Assembly: GCA_963931865.1 (NCBI GenBank) | Contig: OZ007517.1 | Location: 4,167,707-4,231,706 of the forward strand | Length of the DNA stretch: 64,000 nucleotides | From: Axinella damicornis | Lineage: Eukaryota; Porifera; Demospongiae; Axinellida; Axinellidae | Reading direction: 5' to 3' | Shown: piece after piece, positions 34,250 through 46,350 of the stretch | Layout: every line of letters begins with the position of its first letter | Numbering within the stretch: the stretch's first letter is position 1 | Made by a program: the position numbers and the translations under genes | Notes under the pieces: model-generated | What the model was told of the DNA's origin: nothing | Databases searched by the model: none | What the model saw: only the letters and a program-made list of their open reading frames with translations

Positions 34250-36360
34250 TTACTTCACACAGAATGTCCGGCCGGGCCATCATTGTTGAACCAAACACCA
34301 ACCCGCAGAAACTAATGAACTTGGTCTGACCTGCAGCTCTCCTCGTAGAACTGGAACAGCGAGTTACATGCAGACTTGCATGGAGCAGAACTTGTCGGAT
34401 TGGCTGAACATGTCTGGTCGTGGCATCAACGGACTGGAACCAGCTGTTCCCAGCCACCATTGCCATGGACTCACTGGATACTGAACTTCAGGAACTGCAG
34501 GTAAACTTCATCTACTGATTGAAGTCTCACCTTCTCTGTCCCTTCCTGCCTCTCGGTGTGTCATTCCTCCAGTATAGTCTCCACTAGTTTATTATGTCAT
34601 CTGGTTCATATGCATGTGAGAGATGTAGTTAAGAGATGTGGAATTAAAGGAGAAAGGGTACAAGACATACCTCCCTCTCCCTTCCACCCTTTCCCCCTTC
34701 CTCCCTCCCTCCCTCCCTCCCTCCCTCCCTCCCTCCCTCCTTCCCTCTCTGCCTCCCTCCTCTCTCCCTCCTACTCTACAGCCCCAAGTTCACACTGAAG
34801 TCACCCTATGAAGAGCAGAATGCAACCTATACACACCTGTCTAAAGGCTAACACCGCCCCCTCCTGCCCAACCCCTCAGCTGCACAAGAGACATGCAGCA
34901 AGTTTGAGGCCATTTCCAACACAGTGGAGAGGTGGGTGTATAGCCAGTCCCACTCCCTGTCTACCTTCTAAAATTGAATTCTGAACTGGTAGAAGCCCAT
35001 GGCTTTCATCTTTTCTATCTCGTAACTCTCTGCCTACTCATCTAGAATGTCATGTACATGTACTGATCTCTATCCTCATTCTCAGTAACATATACAAGCG
35101 TGTTGGATGTGAGCGTGTGTGTGGGTGTGAAGAGGTGGACGGAGGACATGGAGGGGAGACTGCAGTCGAGCAGTGACCACTGGCTGGGAGTGTGGACATC
35201 GTGGAACAACAGAGGAGCAGTGTACAGGTTGGGCTATTCAGTGTGTTACCCTCCACTGCCATTTAGTCAGTGAGTCGTATCTTGTTTACATTCAAGACTC
35301 TAACCACACCCATTCCTTAACAACTTTCAATAGTCACTGCTCTTTGCTAGTTACCACCTGTTCACACTAGGCCCTGTCATTGCCACAAATAGTGCCACTA
35401 CAAGGCTGGAGGACTGTTTTCTAAGCCCATTCATGCAAAGGAGAGATGTGGCTCCACCCAGAACCTACCAAGGCCTCTCTGCATGAGTTCAGTCGTATCT
35501 TGGTACTGTTAGCTCATCGATCTGTTGAGATGGGAAATACTTTTATCTTCATGAGATACAGCAAGTCCCCTAAATAGCCATCCATTGAAATCCGTCCCTC
35601 TCTCTATATCCCTCCTCCTATCCCTCCCTCGATATTCCTCCTTCATCCCTCTCTTGATATTCCTCTCTCAATATCCCTCCCGTCAGGATATCTCAGTGGA
35701 TATTGAGGCACACAATCTAAGCCAGGAGCAGAGGGTGCCCTCCACTCCCTGACTCCCCTCTCCTCCCACAAGAAGTGCTGCTCTACCCCTCACCAGTGAC
35801 CTTCTGCAAGAGACTCACAACGTGCTGGGAGGATCTCTGTCAGAAGGTGGGGCAGATCGTATTGTGTGATTTCTCACCACTGTAACTATACCAATCCTGA
35901 AGCTGCTAAGTACTACCAATAGAGGGTCTACCTTTAGCTCGAGCCCTACTTTAGCCCATGTTTTACTGCAGATGTCCGTAAGGCCGGACCAAATGAATCT
36001 GTTGTTGCACCGACTCACAAAAAGGGTGGAGTCAACGTAATCAGTGCAACTAACTCTCCATGTTTGCATACAAAACTATTGTAGTCCCTGTTGGTTTGTT
36101 AGCTAAAGCACTTTTAGCCTAAGTTTTAGGCCACTCCCCCTTTCAAAGACCTGAGCGACAAGAAATGACACGGAAATATTGGATGGGTTGGAATGGTGGA
36201 CTCGATTTGCTATGGTGTAATAGAGTCTCTGTACAGATAGATGTGATTATCTCTGTCACATGACCACATTCAACGGCCTGTCTCCCATGCCACACCCCCA
36301 GGTTGAGACCCGCAGGGAGATGACTGTCGGGAAAACACCTCAGCACATACGCTGGTCAGT
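34250..36360 (+). pseudogene. Unrecognised gene exons, copy in block A
   Basis: Several exon-like pieces lie on the plus strand, each after a pyrimidine tract and AG: one starting SGRAIIVEPNT (about 34265), PKFTLKSPYEEQ (34784), AQETCSKFEAISNTVER (34882-34930), one ending VWTSWNNRGAVYR (about 35189-35227), VTFCKRLTTCWEDLCQK (35796-35846) and RPDQMNLLLHRLTKRVEST (35980-36035). The same pieces are conserved in block B, so they probably derive from one real multi-exon gene. Frames do not join cleanly and stops occur, so I call it decayed. I do not recognise the protein. Confidence 0.4.
34690..34757. repeat. (CCTC)n microsatellite
   Basis: About ten CTCC units followed by imperfect copies; a shorter related tract is at 51190-51270 in block B. 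Confidence 0.9.
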
Positions 36361-36540
36361 CGGTGCCATTCCACTCAAAAGATATGGATGCTTGTAGCTA
36401 GCTAGTGTACTATTATACACATCTAGTTGTATGTATCATTATAATTAGTTTTTGCGTTCTTTCTAGCTGGGCTTACAAATAGATGTTACAGTTCTGTTCT
36501 CGATCCTTGGTCAACATTCAGACATTCCCAGCAGTGGCAA

Positions 36541-37564
36541 AAAAACTGGGTCAGTCAGGCCTGAGCAAAATAACATTATATTGGTATGGGCTTCTTTCTG
36601 AAGCACACCAGTAAACACAACCGATTATTGATGAAAATTGTGTATTGCATGTTAAAGCCACTTCAAAACAAATGCAGTTTGCAAACACTTTACAAAAACC
36701 ACGTAATTAATGGATGGCCAGTGCCAGTGTAAACAGCAATCACAATTGAAACATACACTTGTTGGGACCCCAGACTCCAGTCACTGCATGCCACAAGTGG
36801 CTTATGGAGATGACTACCATTTGAACTGCAAGGCATGCTTCAAGTGGCATTCTTGTGCATGAACATTCCTGGAAGAGGCCGGTAAATCTCAGGCATGCAG
36901 CAAAGAAGTCAGAATAATGGAGGACGATAAAGGAGTGACTGTCAGCCCAGGCGATATTTTTTTTTTTGCAGGAACCAATTTTAGTGCAATTTAAGGGGAA
37001 ATCAAATTTTGAACCCACATTTGCAGTTTAATTGAGATAGCTACATGCCGTAAGCTAGCAGCCTGGGAGTGAGGCTATAGCTTGCACTACGAGCTGGTGG
37101 ATGCAATCAGAGTGTACTCACGAGGTGAGAGTAAAACCTACAGGTATCATTCTGAAAAGTGAGTTCACCCTATCTGTTTCAGTAGCCTACCAGCAGAGCA
37201 GTTGCCACACCACATGGGCCAAATCCAACTGTGTTATACACCTTGCCTTAGGACAGGTGTTCACCTGTTGCGGTGCAATAGTTTTGATCCCTCCCCTATC
37301 AATGATGAGGTGCTGTATAATGTCTCTGTGTTCCCCCACCTCCACCCGTGGGCTGCTGCCAGCATCAGTGGAGCATATCCAGCCGCTGTCAGTGATAGTG
37401 AGAATAGGTTACTATGTAGATTCTAAGTAGTACTGCAGTTTTCCTTAACGTTGCAAAGTGGAAACGGTAAATGCATAACGGTTACACAATAATTCAATCA
37501 GCAAATTTGTGCATAAAACCGGCAAGTCGATCTGAGAGCAGCGACCAAACTCTGTACGTAGCTA
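36541..37564. other. Intergenic, no gene seen
   Basis: GTGGATGCAATCAGAGTGT occurs at 37097-37115 and again at 43335-43353, on the two sides of the element that follows. Otherwise nothing recognised. Confidence 0.4.
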
Positions 37565-37915
37565 CACTACGAAAAAGTGGGTGGTTTCCACGAAAGTTGT
37601 AGCGTGTAAACCTATGAGGAAACCTGATTTCAAGTTTCCTATGAAGTTTACAATGCAGAATTACTGTGTGTCACATTAAGTTTCCATTATGTATATAATC
37701 ATGGTATTTATACCAAGTTTCTATTGATTTCCTTTGAAGGAAAGGTTAAGTATGATTCAAGTTTCTTTGGAATGAGAAACATCATGTACTAAAAAAGGTT
37801 TCCAACGAGAAAACATGACACATCCTTTGAGTTTCCATGGAGTTAGAATTACGTATATTTCTCTATGTATCCTTATCGAGAAACAAATGAAACTTTAGAT
37901 TCCAGAATATAATCC

Positions 37916-40900
37916 GTGGTTGCTGGGCATGCGCACATTCAGCATGCTGGACTGAACTGGAGGAAAGCGAGAAATGATGGATGTATAAATGACTATTCCC
38001 AGAGGATACATGATGAAATCAGAAATCTCTACGTGGATGACTCACCTCCAACATGCTCTGACGAGATGGAGCAGGAAATTGAACGTGTATCTACACTGCT
38101 AAAGCAGGCAGGAACTGACACGATCCCAGCCTTTAACCATCGCAAGAAACGTAAACCATACATCCATGATGCAAACCTAAAGATGAAATGTAATACTAGC
38201 AAGAGTGCATGGAGGCAATGGAAAGCCTCAGGTGGCTCTCGGTCTGGTGCAGCTTTCGACACTATGAAGCAGGCAAAGAAAGATGTGAAGGAGTATGTCA
38301 AGCTGTGCAGGGCCCGTGAAGAGAGGAAGAGGATCCAGAAACAGGACCAACTGTTTAAGAACCGAGACCCTGCCCGCTTCCATATCCCCAGACGGAAAGC
38401 CTCTTGTAGGAAGTTGGTAGTGGATGGGAATGCAGTCACCTGCAAAGAGGATCTTCTGGACTGTTGGAAAGTGCACTTCTCTGAGCTTACCAAATCAAAA
38501 CTGGACGCAAATAGTGCTGAAAGTCGAGTTCAATCAGACCTACATGCCCGGTCGTTTGGCCACAATGATCAAGTCCTTGACACACCCTTCACAATTGAGG
38601 AGATTGAGAGAGCTGTGAAAAAGTTGAAGGTTGGGAAGGGTGGGGGTTTTGATGGTCTTCAGCCTGAGCACATCAAGTATGGTGGGCACTCACTCTTCAT
38701 CTGGCTACAACGTATCTTCAATGGCATCATCGTTCTGGAAGACATTCCCCCTAGCTTGAAGGTGGGAGTCACCATCCCGGTATTCAAGGGCAAAGGACGC
38801 GATCCTCTGAACCCAAACAACTATCGTGGCATAACCTTGACATCAGTCATTGCGAAATGCCTGGAGACTGCCATTCTAAGCAGGCTGAGTCCTATCCTTC
38901 AAGAAAAGGGTTTCCCTCATTGTGCACAAACAGCATACAGACACGACATCTCCTGTGCTGATGCTATCTTCTCAACCCAAGAAGCCATTCTCAAATACAT
39001 ACGCGAGGGTGAGAAACCAACACTCTGCTTTTTTGACCTCGAAAAAGCATTTGATTCCGTCGAATACACAACTCTTCTAAAGCACCTGGCAGACATTGGA
39101 ATCAACGGGAAGTGCTGGCGTTTGATTAAAAATTGGTATACCAACTCAATGAGTGTCATTAAGCTTGACTACTCCTTTTCCAGCAGTTTTCCAGTACACC
39201 GTGGAGTTAACCCTTGGTCTGCGTTCATTAATATTCATAACTTCCGCTCACGCGACTCGTGATCAATTTATTGCCTAAGTTACACATCTCTAAGGCTTCT
39301 CGCCGTTTAACTTACAATCGCCGAGTAGACTTCAAGTTCGAAGGCTAAGAAATGTCGAAGTATAGTTCATTTGTCTGCTAAGGGCGTGATTGAGCCCCGA
39401 CTATCGTTATATGGCTGCTAGGCCGAGTTATACTCAAGCGCTCACCTTGGAACTCTCCCTGTTGTTGTGCTGTCGATGTCTGCCCTCCAGCGGGTGAGTT
39501 ACTGGTGTTGATAGGTAGTTCAATGATGCCTCAAGCCTATACTAGGCCCTTGAGCGCTACCAATAGTGTTCCGTAGGCGAAAAAGCCTGCCTATGCTGGC
39601 AGTACACAATACGGCGACAAAACAGTGAGCGCTTACTTATCTCTCGATCGGTAGGAGGAGCTTCTGATCGACTGCTGATATCCGTAGGGTCTGCCTCTTC
39701 ATGACTGTGATTGCCATTATATTAGCAGGGTCTGCCCCGCTTCCTGTTAGCTCGACTCGCGATCTTGTCGTAAATATGCGACAGCCGCATTTTGCGCGCG
39801 TCCGCGCACGTCGCAATTGTGCGACAAACGCAGGCAGAGAGTTAAGCAGGGATCAGTCCTATCTCCAACTCTGTTCATCATTGTCATGGACTCCCTGCTA
39901 AGGCACCTGGAGGCTTCAGGCCAGAGTCTGTGCATGCATGGCCTGGACGTTGGCTCGTCTGCTCATGCTGATGACATCCGTGCTGCTAGCAACTTTACCG
40001 ATGCCACACATGTGCAAGGCAATTGCATAAAGGCCTTCTGTGCTGCCAACTCCCTCTCTCTGAATGCCAGTAAAACTGAAGCTGTCAAATTTTCCTTGGG
40101 CCCCTTTTCTCCTGATACCATCCAAGTAGCTGGCACTACCACCGACACGCAATCTCATGCTAAGTGTCTTGGAGTGTGGTGGCAGCATGACCTGAGCCCT
40201 TGCCGGTCAGTCGAAGAGAACGTGTCGAAAGCTCGCCGAGCCTTCTTTGGTCTGGGTTCCATTGGTTCATTCCAAGGCGTTCTAAACCCGCTGACTGGTC
40301 TAAGTGTGTTCGAAGTCTTTGTCATCCCCATACTACTCTATGGGTGTGAAACCTGGATACTAACACCTGCCCTCCTATTAAAATTGGAGAAACTACAGTC
40401 AGAAATTGGAAAACGTATTCTGAAACTCAGCAAATTCCACGCAGATCTTGCTCCCATAATCGGTCTACACCTTCCCTCCATCAAAGCACGTATAGCAATT
40501 CGGAAACTCCGTTTCTTAACAAAGTTACTCAAAAGTGAACAAGATGATCTTGCCTCTCGTGTTTTCCGAACTCTGTCCGCTGACAATGTGTACAGTATCA
40601 GTGTTGTTGAACAATGTAGATGGCTCCTCGAAGAACTGGGCCTTGGTTGGATTTTACAGAAATGTCTTTCTGATCCTACAGCCTCTGATACTGTTAAGGA
40701 CTTGCAGAACATCATTTTGAAGCAGGACTGGTCTCAATCCGTCGACAGTGCGAGAAATCACCCATCCCTAAAACACATTGTCTGCTCAAACTTTGTTGCT
40801 GCCAGCTGGTGCAGTCATTGGGATAGAGCACTGGACCTTGGAACCAAGGGAACTAGACTATTTCAGTGCCTTTTCTCCTCTCTGTGTCGTCCAGTCTTCG

Positions 40901-41094
40901 GTGATCGTGTTTGTCCACTATGCGAACGTGAAATACCATCACATCAAAACTACTTTGATCACCTGAACTCAGATCACTTGAACAAGGGCTATGGACCAGA
41001 AGTCCTCAGAAATACTTTAGAGAATGACAGTCAGAGCGTATTGGACTTGGCATCTTGTGTTCTGTCTTTGTACCATTGTCAATCCCCCTCCTAA
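37916..41094 (+). pseudogene. Non-LTR-type reverse transcriptase, interrupted by an insertion
   Basis: First part 37916-39210, second part 39846-41094; the frame is the same on both sides of the insert. Visible: a basic linker (NHRKKRKPYIHD), an IEEIERAVKKLKVGKGGGFDG fingers start, PVFKGKGRDPLNPNNYRGIT, motif A CFFDLEKAFDSV, motif B split by the insert (VHRGV / KQGSVLSPTLF), and motif C as SAHADDIRAAS with both Asp present. The thumb reads LPSIKARIAIRKLRFLTKLL, and near the C-terminus a CPLCEREIPSH...H zinc knuckle. About 840 codons. No endonuclease domain precedes it and there is no ATG at the 5' side, so it is 5'-truncated or begins within the element. Nearest groups would be Jockey/CR1/RTE-like RTs; clade not decided. 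Confidence 0.8.
39211..39841. mobile_element. TTAA-flanked insert within the RT frame (piggyBac-like, non-autonomous)
   Basis: TTAA at 39207-39210 and 39842-39845 (GAGTTAA shared). Ends CCCTTGGTCTGCGTT and AACGCAGGCAGAGAG are imperfect inverted repeats, with CCC right next to the TTAA as in piggyBac elements. The interior is CpG rich with ACTCGTGATC / GACTCGCGATC and no transposase. Confidence 0.8.
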
Positions 41095-41314
41095 ACCCTT
41101 ACCTTTGTACATATACTTATACAGTGTTCAGTCTGTACATGCTATCCCGAAAGGGCAATGCACATGAACCTTGATTATCAGAATGATGTCATAATCTAGT
41201 AACACGTGCACAGTTTTGGCGGGCTGCTGCGCTGGCAGATACTATTTTTTATAGCTAGCCGTTGTGAAAGTGCTGAGTTTGTCAGGCATCTTTACTTAAA
41301 TACTTCTGGTTATA

Positions 41315-42228
41315 ATGACTCAGTTGAGTCTTCGTCAGCCCAGCCTGGACATTAGCCCAGGAGCCAGTCCTCGGTCTCTCTTTGACGGGGATGAGGTAGC
41401 TGTTATCCCGCGCACTCCTCCCTGTGGCAACAGGAGTTCTTCCGTAAACCTGTTGCCGATCTTCGCAGCCAGGGAAAGGTCGCTTGAATCATCACTGTCT
41501 ACGTCTACCGAAGATTTGGCAAATGTACTTCCAGGATGGTGCGATAATTATTTGCACAGCGGAAGTAGCTCCAGCCTCTCAACTCCTTCGTCGGTGACGT
41601 CAGGACGCCACTCTAGAATGGGAAAGAGAAGGTATACACCAGCCACTACCAGCTCTTCATCAGAATCTCCTGGTTCAAGTGTTAGCAGCGCTGATAACTG
41701 CAAGTTGTTCGTAAATTATGTATAGCTGTACTGCAAGTGTGGCCACAAAGAAGCCTTTATGTAGGAAGGATATTTTTCTCTACTATAGCCATGCTCAGAG
41801 AAATCCTTAAAGAGGTCTGAGCTTCTAACAAGAAAGTTTCCGACATTGAAAAGAAGCTACAAGATCTCGAAGAAGCTGAGTGCAGTGGAAAAGTCAAGAG
41901 GAAGAAGATAGCACCATCTCCAGAAGTTAGAGTAAGTGCTTTTGTGAAAACTAATTCACTGAGTCAGGCACAGAAGGAGAGATGGGCACCGTGTGTTGTT
42001 GCCGAGATGATGAGCAGTGAGGAGAGTGATGATGAAAATGAAGAGTTTGTTGTGCGTCCTCTCCCATGGAGGAGTGACAAAGTGGACTCCCTTTACTCAA
42101 GCCTAGACATGAAGTTTAATAAGAAGCGGAGTAAGAAAAGTGCAATGATGACAATCCATCGTACAAAGGGCCTTCCATCAGATCGTTCTAGGCCATCTGG
42201 TGTTCCAGACTGGTCCCTAAAGCCCTAA
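41315..42228 (+). CDS. Ser-rich / coiled-coil accessory protein of the CACTA-like element (damaged)
   Basis: First exon from ATG 41315 (MTQLSLRQPSLDISPG...), Ser-rich, to about 41705. The second exon, from about 41790, encodes a coiled coil (KKVSDIEKKLQDLEEAE), a basic KVKRKK patch, an acidic MSSEESDDENEEFVVRPLPW segment and ends RSRPSGVPDWSLKP at 42228. An in-frame TGA at about 41818-41820 interrupts the second exon. Proteins with this acidic-then-PLPWRSDKV layout and a final PxW are, from memory, frequent in sponge and cnidarian transposons. It may bind the element's ends. Exon joint is inferred. Confidence 0.5.
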
Positions 42229-42231
42229 GTA

Positions 42232-42560
42232 TGTACCCTTGAGACTGGCCGATAATTATATCCCTTGAGACTGGCCTACCAATATCTTTGCTGCTTCACG
42301 CATTGTTTCTAGCCTGAGTGGGCTTACATCCCTTGAGACTGGCCTAAAGCCTGAGTGGGCTTACATCCCTTGAGACTGGCCTACAAATATCCTTTGCTGC
42401 TTCACGCATTGTTTCTAGCCTGAGTGGGCTTACATTTATTTTTGTTGTTTTGGTTGTTTTGCCCTTGAGACTGGCCTACAAATATCTTTTGTTGCTTCAC
42501 GCATTGTTTCTAGCCTGAGTGGGCTTACATTTATTTTTGTTGTTTTGGTTGTTTTGGTAT
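42232..42560. repeat. Tandem repeat, unit about 105 bp
   Basis: CCCTTGAGACTGGCC recurs five times, each followed by partial or full copies of TGCTTCACGCATTGTTTCTA and GCCTGAGTGGGCTTACAT. It lies just downstream of the accessory gene, probably in its 3' region. Confidence 0.9.
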
Positions 42561-43065
42561 AATTGTAGTGTGGAGTCTATTTCACATCCTGATTATGATG
42601 TTTCAATTTTCCAGTATGTTGTTTGTAGTCTGGAGTCTATTATATGATGTTTCCTTACAAGTGCCAATAAGGGTCATATCATGCAACACATGTAAGTATC
42701 TGTCCTGTCAGAATTATAGAATTCAAATCAGGTTTCCATACATCATACTCCAGATTCCTAAGCAAGGAAGTAAGGAATTCCAATCATGTTTCTATACAAG
42801 ATTCCTATACATCATACCCATTGATTCCTATGGGATACACTAAACGAATAATAGATTTCCTATTAGGTTTCCATGGAGGAATTGCATGTATTCGTCGTGT
42901 TTCCTGTGCTGGAATCATGCCGTGTTTGCGCGTATTTGTTGAAAGGAACTTCTAGATTTCTTGACATCAGAAACTCCATAATCTTGCTAAGAAACTTCAT
43001 GAATCTTGCATGTTTCAACAGATTTCATGAAACCATTTCAAACCACCCGCTTTTTCATAGTGCTA

Positions 43066-44393
43066 GCTGTTAGTAGTGTGCGTATAACAAGAGTACTACT
43101 GATCTGACCCTGTATGCATGTACCATCTGCAAGGTTCATGAAAACAACAGCTGCTACATTACGTCTTATAATCAAAATGATACCAGCCAAAAGCTGCCAT
43201 GCCCAATCCACAATCATTCAATAATTATTGCACATGCAGGCTGCAAATCAATGTCAATTTTGAGAATGTGAGAGCAAAACTTCTATGGTGCATGCGCATG
43301 TACTTAATGCTGAAGAAAATGGTACATCAGCTGGTGGATGCAATCAGAGTGTGTGGTGATTCAACCTAAGATAGTTTGCTAGCTACCTTAACCTACATCC
43401 TGCCTTTTGTCTAATCCATGCAATTATGAATATATTTATCCAAACAAGGCACATTGTCATAGCTGAACATGACTCTTCCATAAACAACATGCAGTAACAA
43501 AATATACTGACAGTGTTCTCCAGTAGTATACAAACCTTGCGATAACGAAGTATAAATAGCTAGTTGACAGTCATGCACAAAGTCAAGAATTACTAGCTAA
43601 GAACTTGTACTCGTTTTCATCCTACAAAGGGATCGGATTCCATGTACGTAGCATTTTCTTCAGCATTAAGTCCATGCAAGTATTGTGAAAATCAGCTAGG
43701 CATTAAACCTTTGCTTCGTCAAATGGTTTATATGTAGTTCTGACACATTACACCTCAACTAGGTTCCAGTCTGGATTTGCAATTGTAGGGCGTGCTGCTG
43801 CACAATTACGGTTGCTATGTACTTTGTTTTGTGCATGTGTGACAGCGATAGTCTGAGATTAGACACTGACTCTTTTTTTCTGCTTGTATTTGTTGACCAT
43901 TTAGGGGGTTATTTGATTGAACTTTGAAAGCAGTGTACAAATGAAGCCATAGTTGTTGAGTGGGCGGTTTCAAGTAAAACAGCAACATTTTACACTCACG
44001 CACTTTTTCACAACTTAGAAGTCTCAGAGGCACTTGAAACCCATCATGAGAAAGTCATGCAAGAACTAGCCTGCCTAAAGACAGAAAATGAAAAACGATT
44101 TTTGTCGTGCGGTACTTTGTGATGCTTCTTCACAACACTTGGAGTCTTCTTAGGCAGGAAAACACTCGAAGATGAATCATAAAGGTCTGTTTCTCTTATG
44201 ATAGAAATACAGGGTCTGCATGTGAAGTGTGAAATGAACACAATTATGTAACACAATAATATGAACACACAATGATGTACACCCAATCCATCAATCCAGG
44301 TATATACAAAAATCAGATAATGGTTCATTGTGCTGTTGATCGTTACATATGTTGTTCATGAGGAATCGCTGGGTGCAAGGTTCTTGGTGATGC
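43066..44393. other. Intergenic; start of paralogous block A, right part
   Basis: No gene from 43.07 to 44.39 kb. From about 43910 the sequence matches 56165 onward (CATAGTTGTTGAGTGGGCGG in both), which are the 3' flanks of the two zinc-finger genes. Confidence 0.5.
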
Positions 44394-45197
44394 TCAGTGC
44401 TTGTGACACCTTTTGATGTGCTTCTTGAGGTAGTTGGATGTGGTGTATATCTTGCCACAGATTTCACACTTATGGGGAATCTGTTGGTGAATCCTGAAAT
44501 GCTCAGGAAGATACGATTTTTGGAATGACCTCCCACACCACTGGCACATGTATTTGGGGGGGCTGACCAGGAATGGTTTATCTCCAGTGTGTATCCTAAG
44601 GTGACGTCTAAGATGGCCACTGCGTCCAAAGCACTTGCGACAGAACTCACACTGGAATGGCTTCTCTCCTGTGTGGACTCTGTGGTGTGATTGGCGATGT
44701 GCATATTGGGTGAACCTCTTGGGGCAGAACTCGCACTGGAATGGTTTTTCTCCTGTGTGTATCCTATGGTGACGTATAAGATGGCTACTTCGTCCAAAGC
44801 ACTTGTGACAGAACTCACACTGGAATGGCTTCTCTCCTGCGTGGACTCTGTGGAGGGATTGTAGATTTGCATACTGGGTGAACATCTTCCTACTGCTGAC
44901 TGTGCAACAAGAAAGTCATGACAATTCAGTCCAGGACACACACAATGGTAGCGGTACTTACTTTGGTTTGGGTTCTGCTGTGCCACCTTCAATTGTCAAT
45001 GAAGGATGTGATCTTTTCCGTTTGTTGCTCTTTTCCGAACAACCAATCACTCGTATGCTCTCTTCTATACCTGTAGCTTCGCTTGAACTGGAAATGGAAA
45101 CAGCTCTTTGGCCACGCTCCTTGCCATTGGCCTGCTTCTTGCTTTTGGTACTGCGTTGGGGAACTTGTGAAGTTTCACCAGTTCCACCATGACCCAT
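44394..45197 (-). CDS. C2H2 zinc-finger protein, two exons, about 243 aa
   Basis: Exon 1 is 45197-44962 (ATG 45197, MGHGGTGETSQVPQR, Lys/Ser-rich, basic NKRKRS patch) with a GTAAGT donor. Exon 2 is 44889-44394 with the acceptor CAGTAG; the phases join (2+1). The second exon encodes Krueppel-type fingers with TGEKPF linkers: [30 protein letters not shown]..., FQCEFCRKCF..., then, after a linker lost from its paralogue, YMCQWCGRSF and HKCEICGKIY with the C-terminal HIKRCHKH. The start of exon 2 has the end of a finger (YANLQSLHRVHAGEKPF) without its CxxC, so a finger was lost. Nuclear DNA-binding protein, targets unknown. The paralogue at 56.6-58.4 kb has a longer array. Confidence in the exact acceptor is moderate. 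Confidence 0.75.
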
Positions 45198-45330
45198 GAT
45201 GATGGCTGCGCACAACTAGCGGCTAGAAACAGGAATGAAAAGAATAGAGCATTGCACGTGTGCAACATTGATTGACTTCTGTGCATAATTATGGCATTCC
45301 TTATTCTGGGGTGCAAAAAATTAATCCTGG

Positions 45331-45358
45331 GGGGGGGGGGTGGGGGGTGGGGGGTGGA
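45331..45358. repeat. G-rich run upstream of the zinc-finger gene
   Basis: GGGGGGGGGGTGGGGGGTGGGG-like tract; a longer G run is at the homologous place 58622-58646. Confidence 0.85.
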
Positions 45359-45647
45359 CTAAATACAGTGTGGGGTGCTAACTTCCAACATGCAGCGCTA
45401 CATAGCTACTGTATTGTGGGGTGCTAGTAATGGGCATTGTGGGCCACTAAATTTACTGCCGTGGGGCACTGGATTCCTGAAAAAGGGTCATCGTGGGCCG
45501 TTCAATATGGCACCTGGGATGGTAATTCGTAAGTCAGGGAGCGGATATGTATATGTAATTGCATGGCTTGGAGTGTGTAATTGAGCATTCAGAAAGACCA
45601 CGAAGTGAAGCTGAAGTACTGCAAGCAACAAACGCTGCGAGTGAGTA

Positions 45648-45715
45648 GCCTCGTTCCCAGGCCTCTGCCCAGATTTTATCTCGCAGCCGTGGACGAGATA
45701 ATGCCTGGGAACGAC
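45648..45715. mobile_element. TAGCCTCG-family remnant
   Basis: TAGCCTCGTTCCCAGGCCTC ... ATGCCTGGGAACGA with a TTATCTCGCAGCCGTGGACG core; the right end is incomplete. A related remnant is at 59470-59540. Confidence 0.55.
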
Positions 45716-46350
45716 AACTATGCAACAAACATGGGGCTCAGAACAGCAAAGGTAACTTACCACAATCATGTATCGGGGGTTGACTGTCAACAAGCATTGA
45801 ACATTGTGCGAAACTTCGCTTTTTTAGCTGTTTGTCAATTACAGCAGGGGTGGATCCAGGGGGGGTGCTACAGCCCCCCTTTCCACTTCTGACCACACCC
45901 CTTGTTTACACGTGGGCCCAAGTGGCAGCAAGTTAAAACGAAGCTCAATGCTGGACTTCTTCCAACGGTAAACAGCTTGTGACAGTCAGAATGAATCAGA
46001 TACAGGATTGGATCAGCACTACGTGCCTCTATTCTCTGCCTTCGGCAGTTGCCGGATGACAGTCCCCCCCTAAATTTTTTCCAGGATCCACCCCTGAATT
46101 ACATAAACTGTGTGCACATGAGGAAGCATGTACCAGAATCTCCCCGATGAAAAGTTGGGCAGGGGCCTGGGAATGAGGCCCCAGATAAAGCGTAAGATTA
46201 CTTTATGAGGTATTGAAGCTATTCTTGTACCAATATCTCTGCTACTCAGCTACTGTACTCACCTCTGGCTCTGATTACCCTATCTGTAGCTGTATCGCCT
46301 TGCTGCATGCTGGTTCAAAAAATTGTGACGCATGCGCAGCATGTTCAACA

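Larger units (their letters stand above)
33340..36540. repeat. Paralogous block A, left part
   Basis: Corresponds in order and orientation to 50260-55490: GAGAACTCGAATACAGGCAC, ACATGTACCAGCACAAATTA, GCCATCATTGTTGAACC, TGGTCGTGGCATCAACGGAC, the CCTC repeat, and TGACCGGTCTCCC-type end segments occur in both. Block B is longer because of later transposon insertions. Confidence 0.8.
37565..43062 (+). mobile_element. 5.5-kb element with CACTA-like inverted ends, carrying a reverse transcriptase and a Ser-rich accessory gene
   Basis: Left end CACTACGAAAAAGTGGGTGG, right end reversed CACTATGAAAAAGCGGGTGG; 21 of the first 23 bases match. CTA stands directly before (37562-37564) and after (43063-43065), a 3-bp duplication as in CACTA/EnSpm elements. 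About 350 bp inside each end are crowded with GGTTTCC / AAGTTTC / GATTCC words, like the subterminal binding sites of CACTA transposases. Between them, on the plus strand, are a reverse transcriptase frame (37916-41094, interrupted) and a small Ser-rich/coiled-coil gene (41315-42228), then a tandem repeat. No DDE transposase is recognisable. Either a non-LTR retrotransposon inserted into a CACTA element or the RT belongs to the element. Confidence 0.7.

Noticed and set aside
40338..40715. Minus-strand frame within the RT
   Set aside because: Shadow of the RT coding strand, which has clear motifs in the plus direction.
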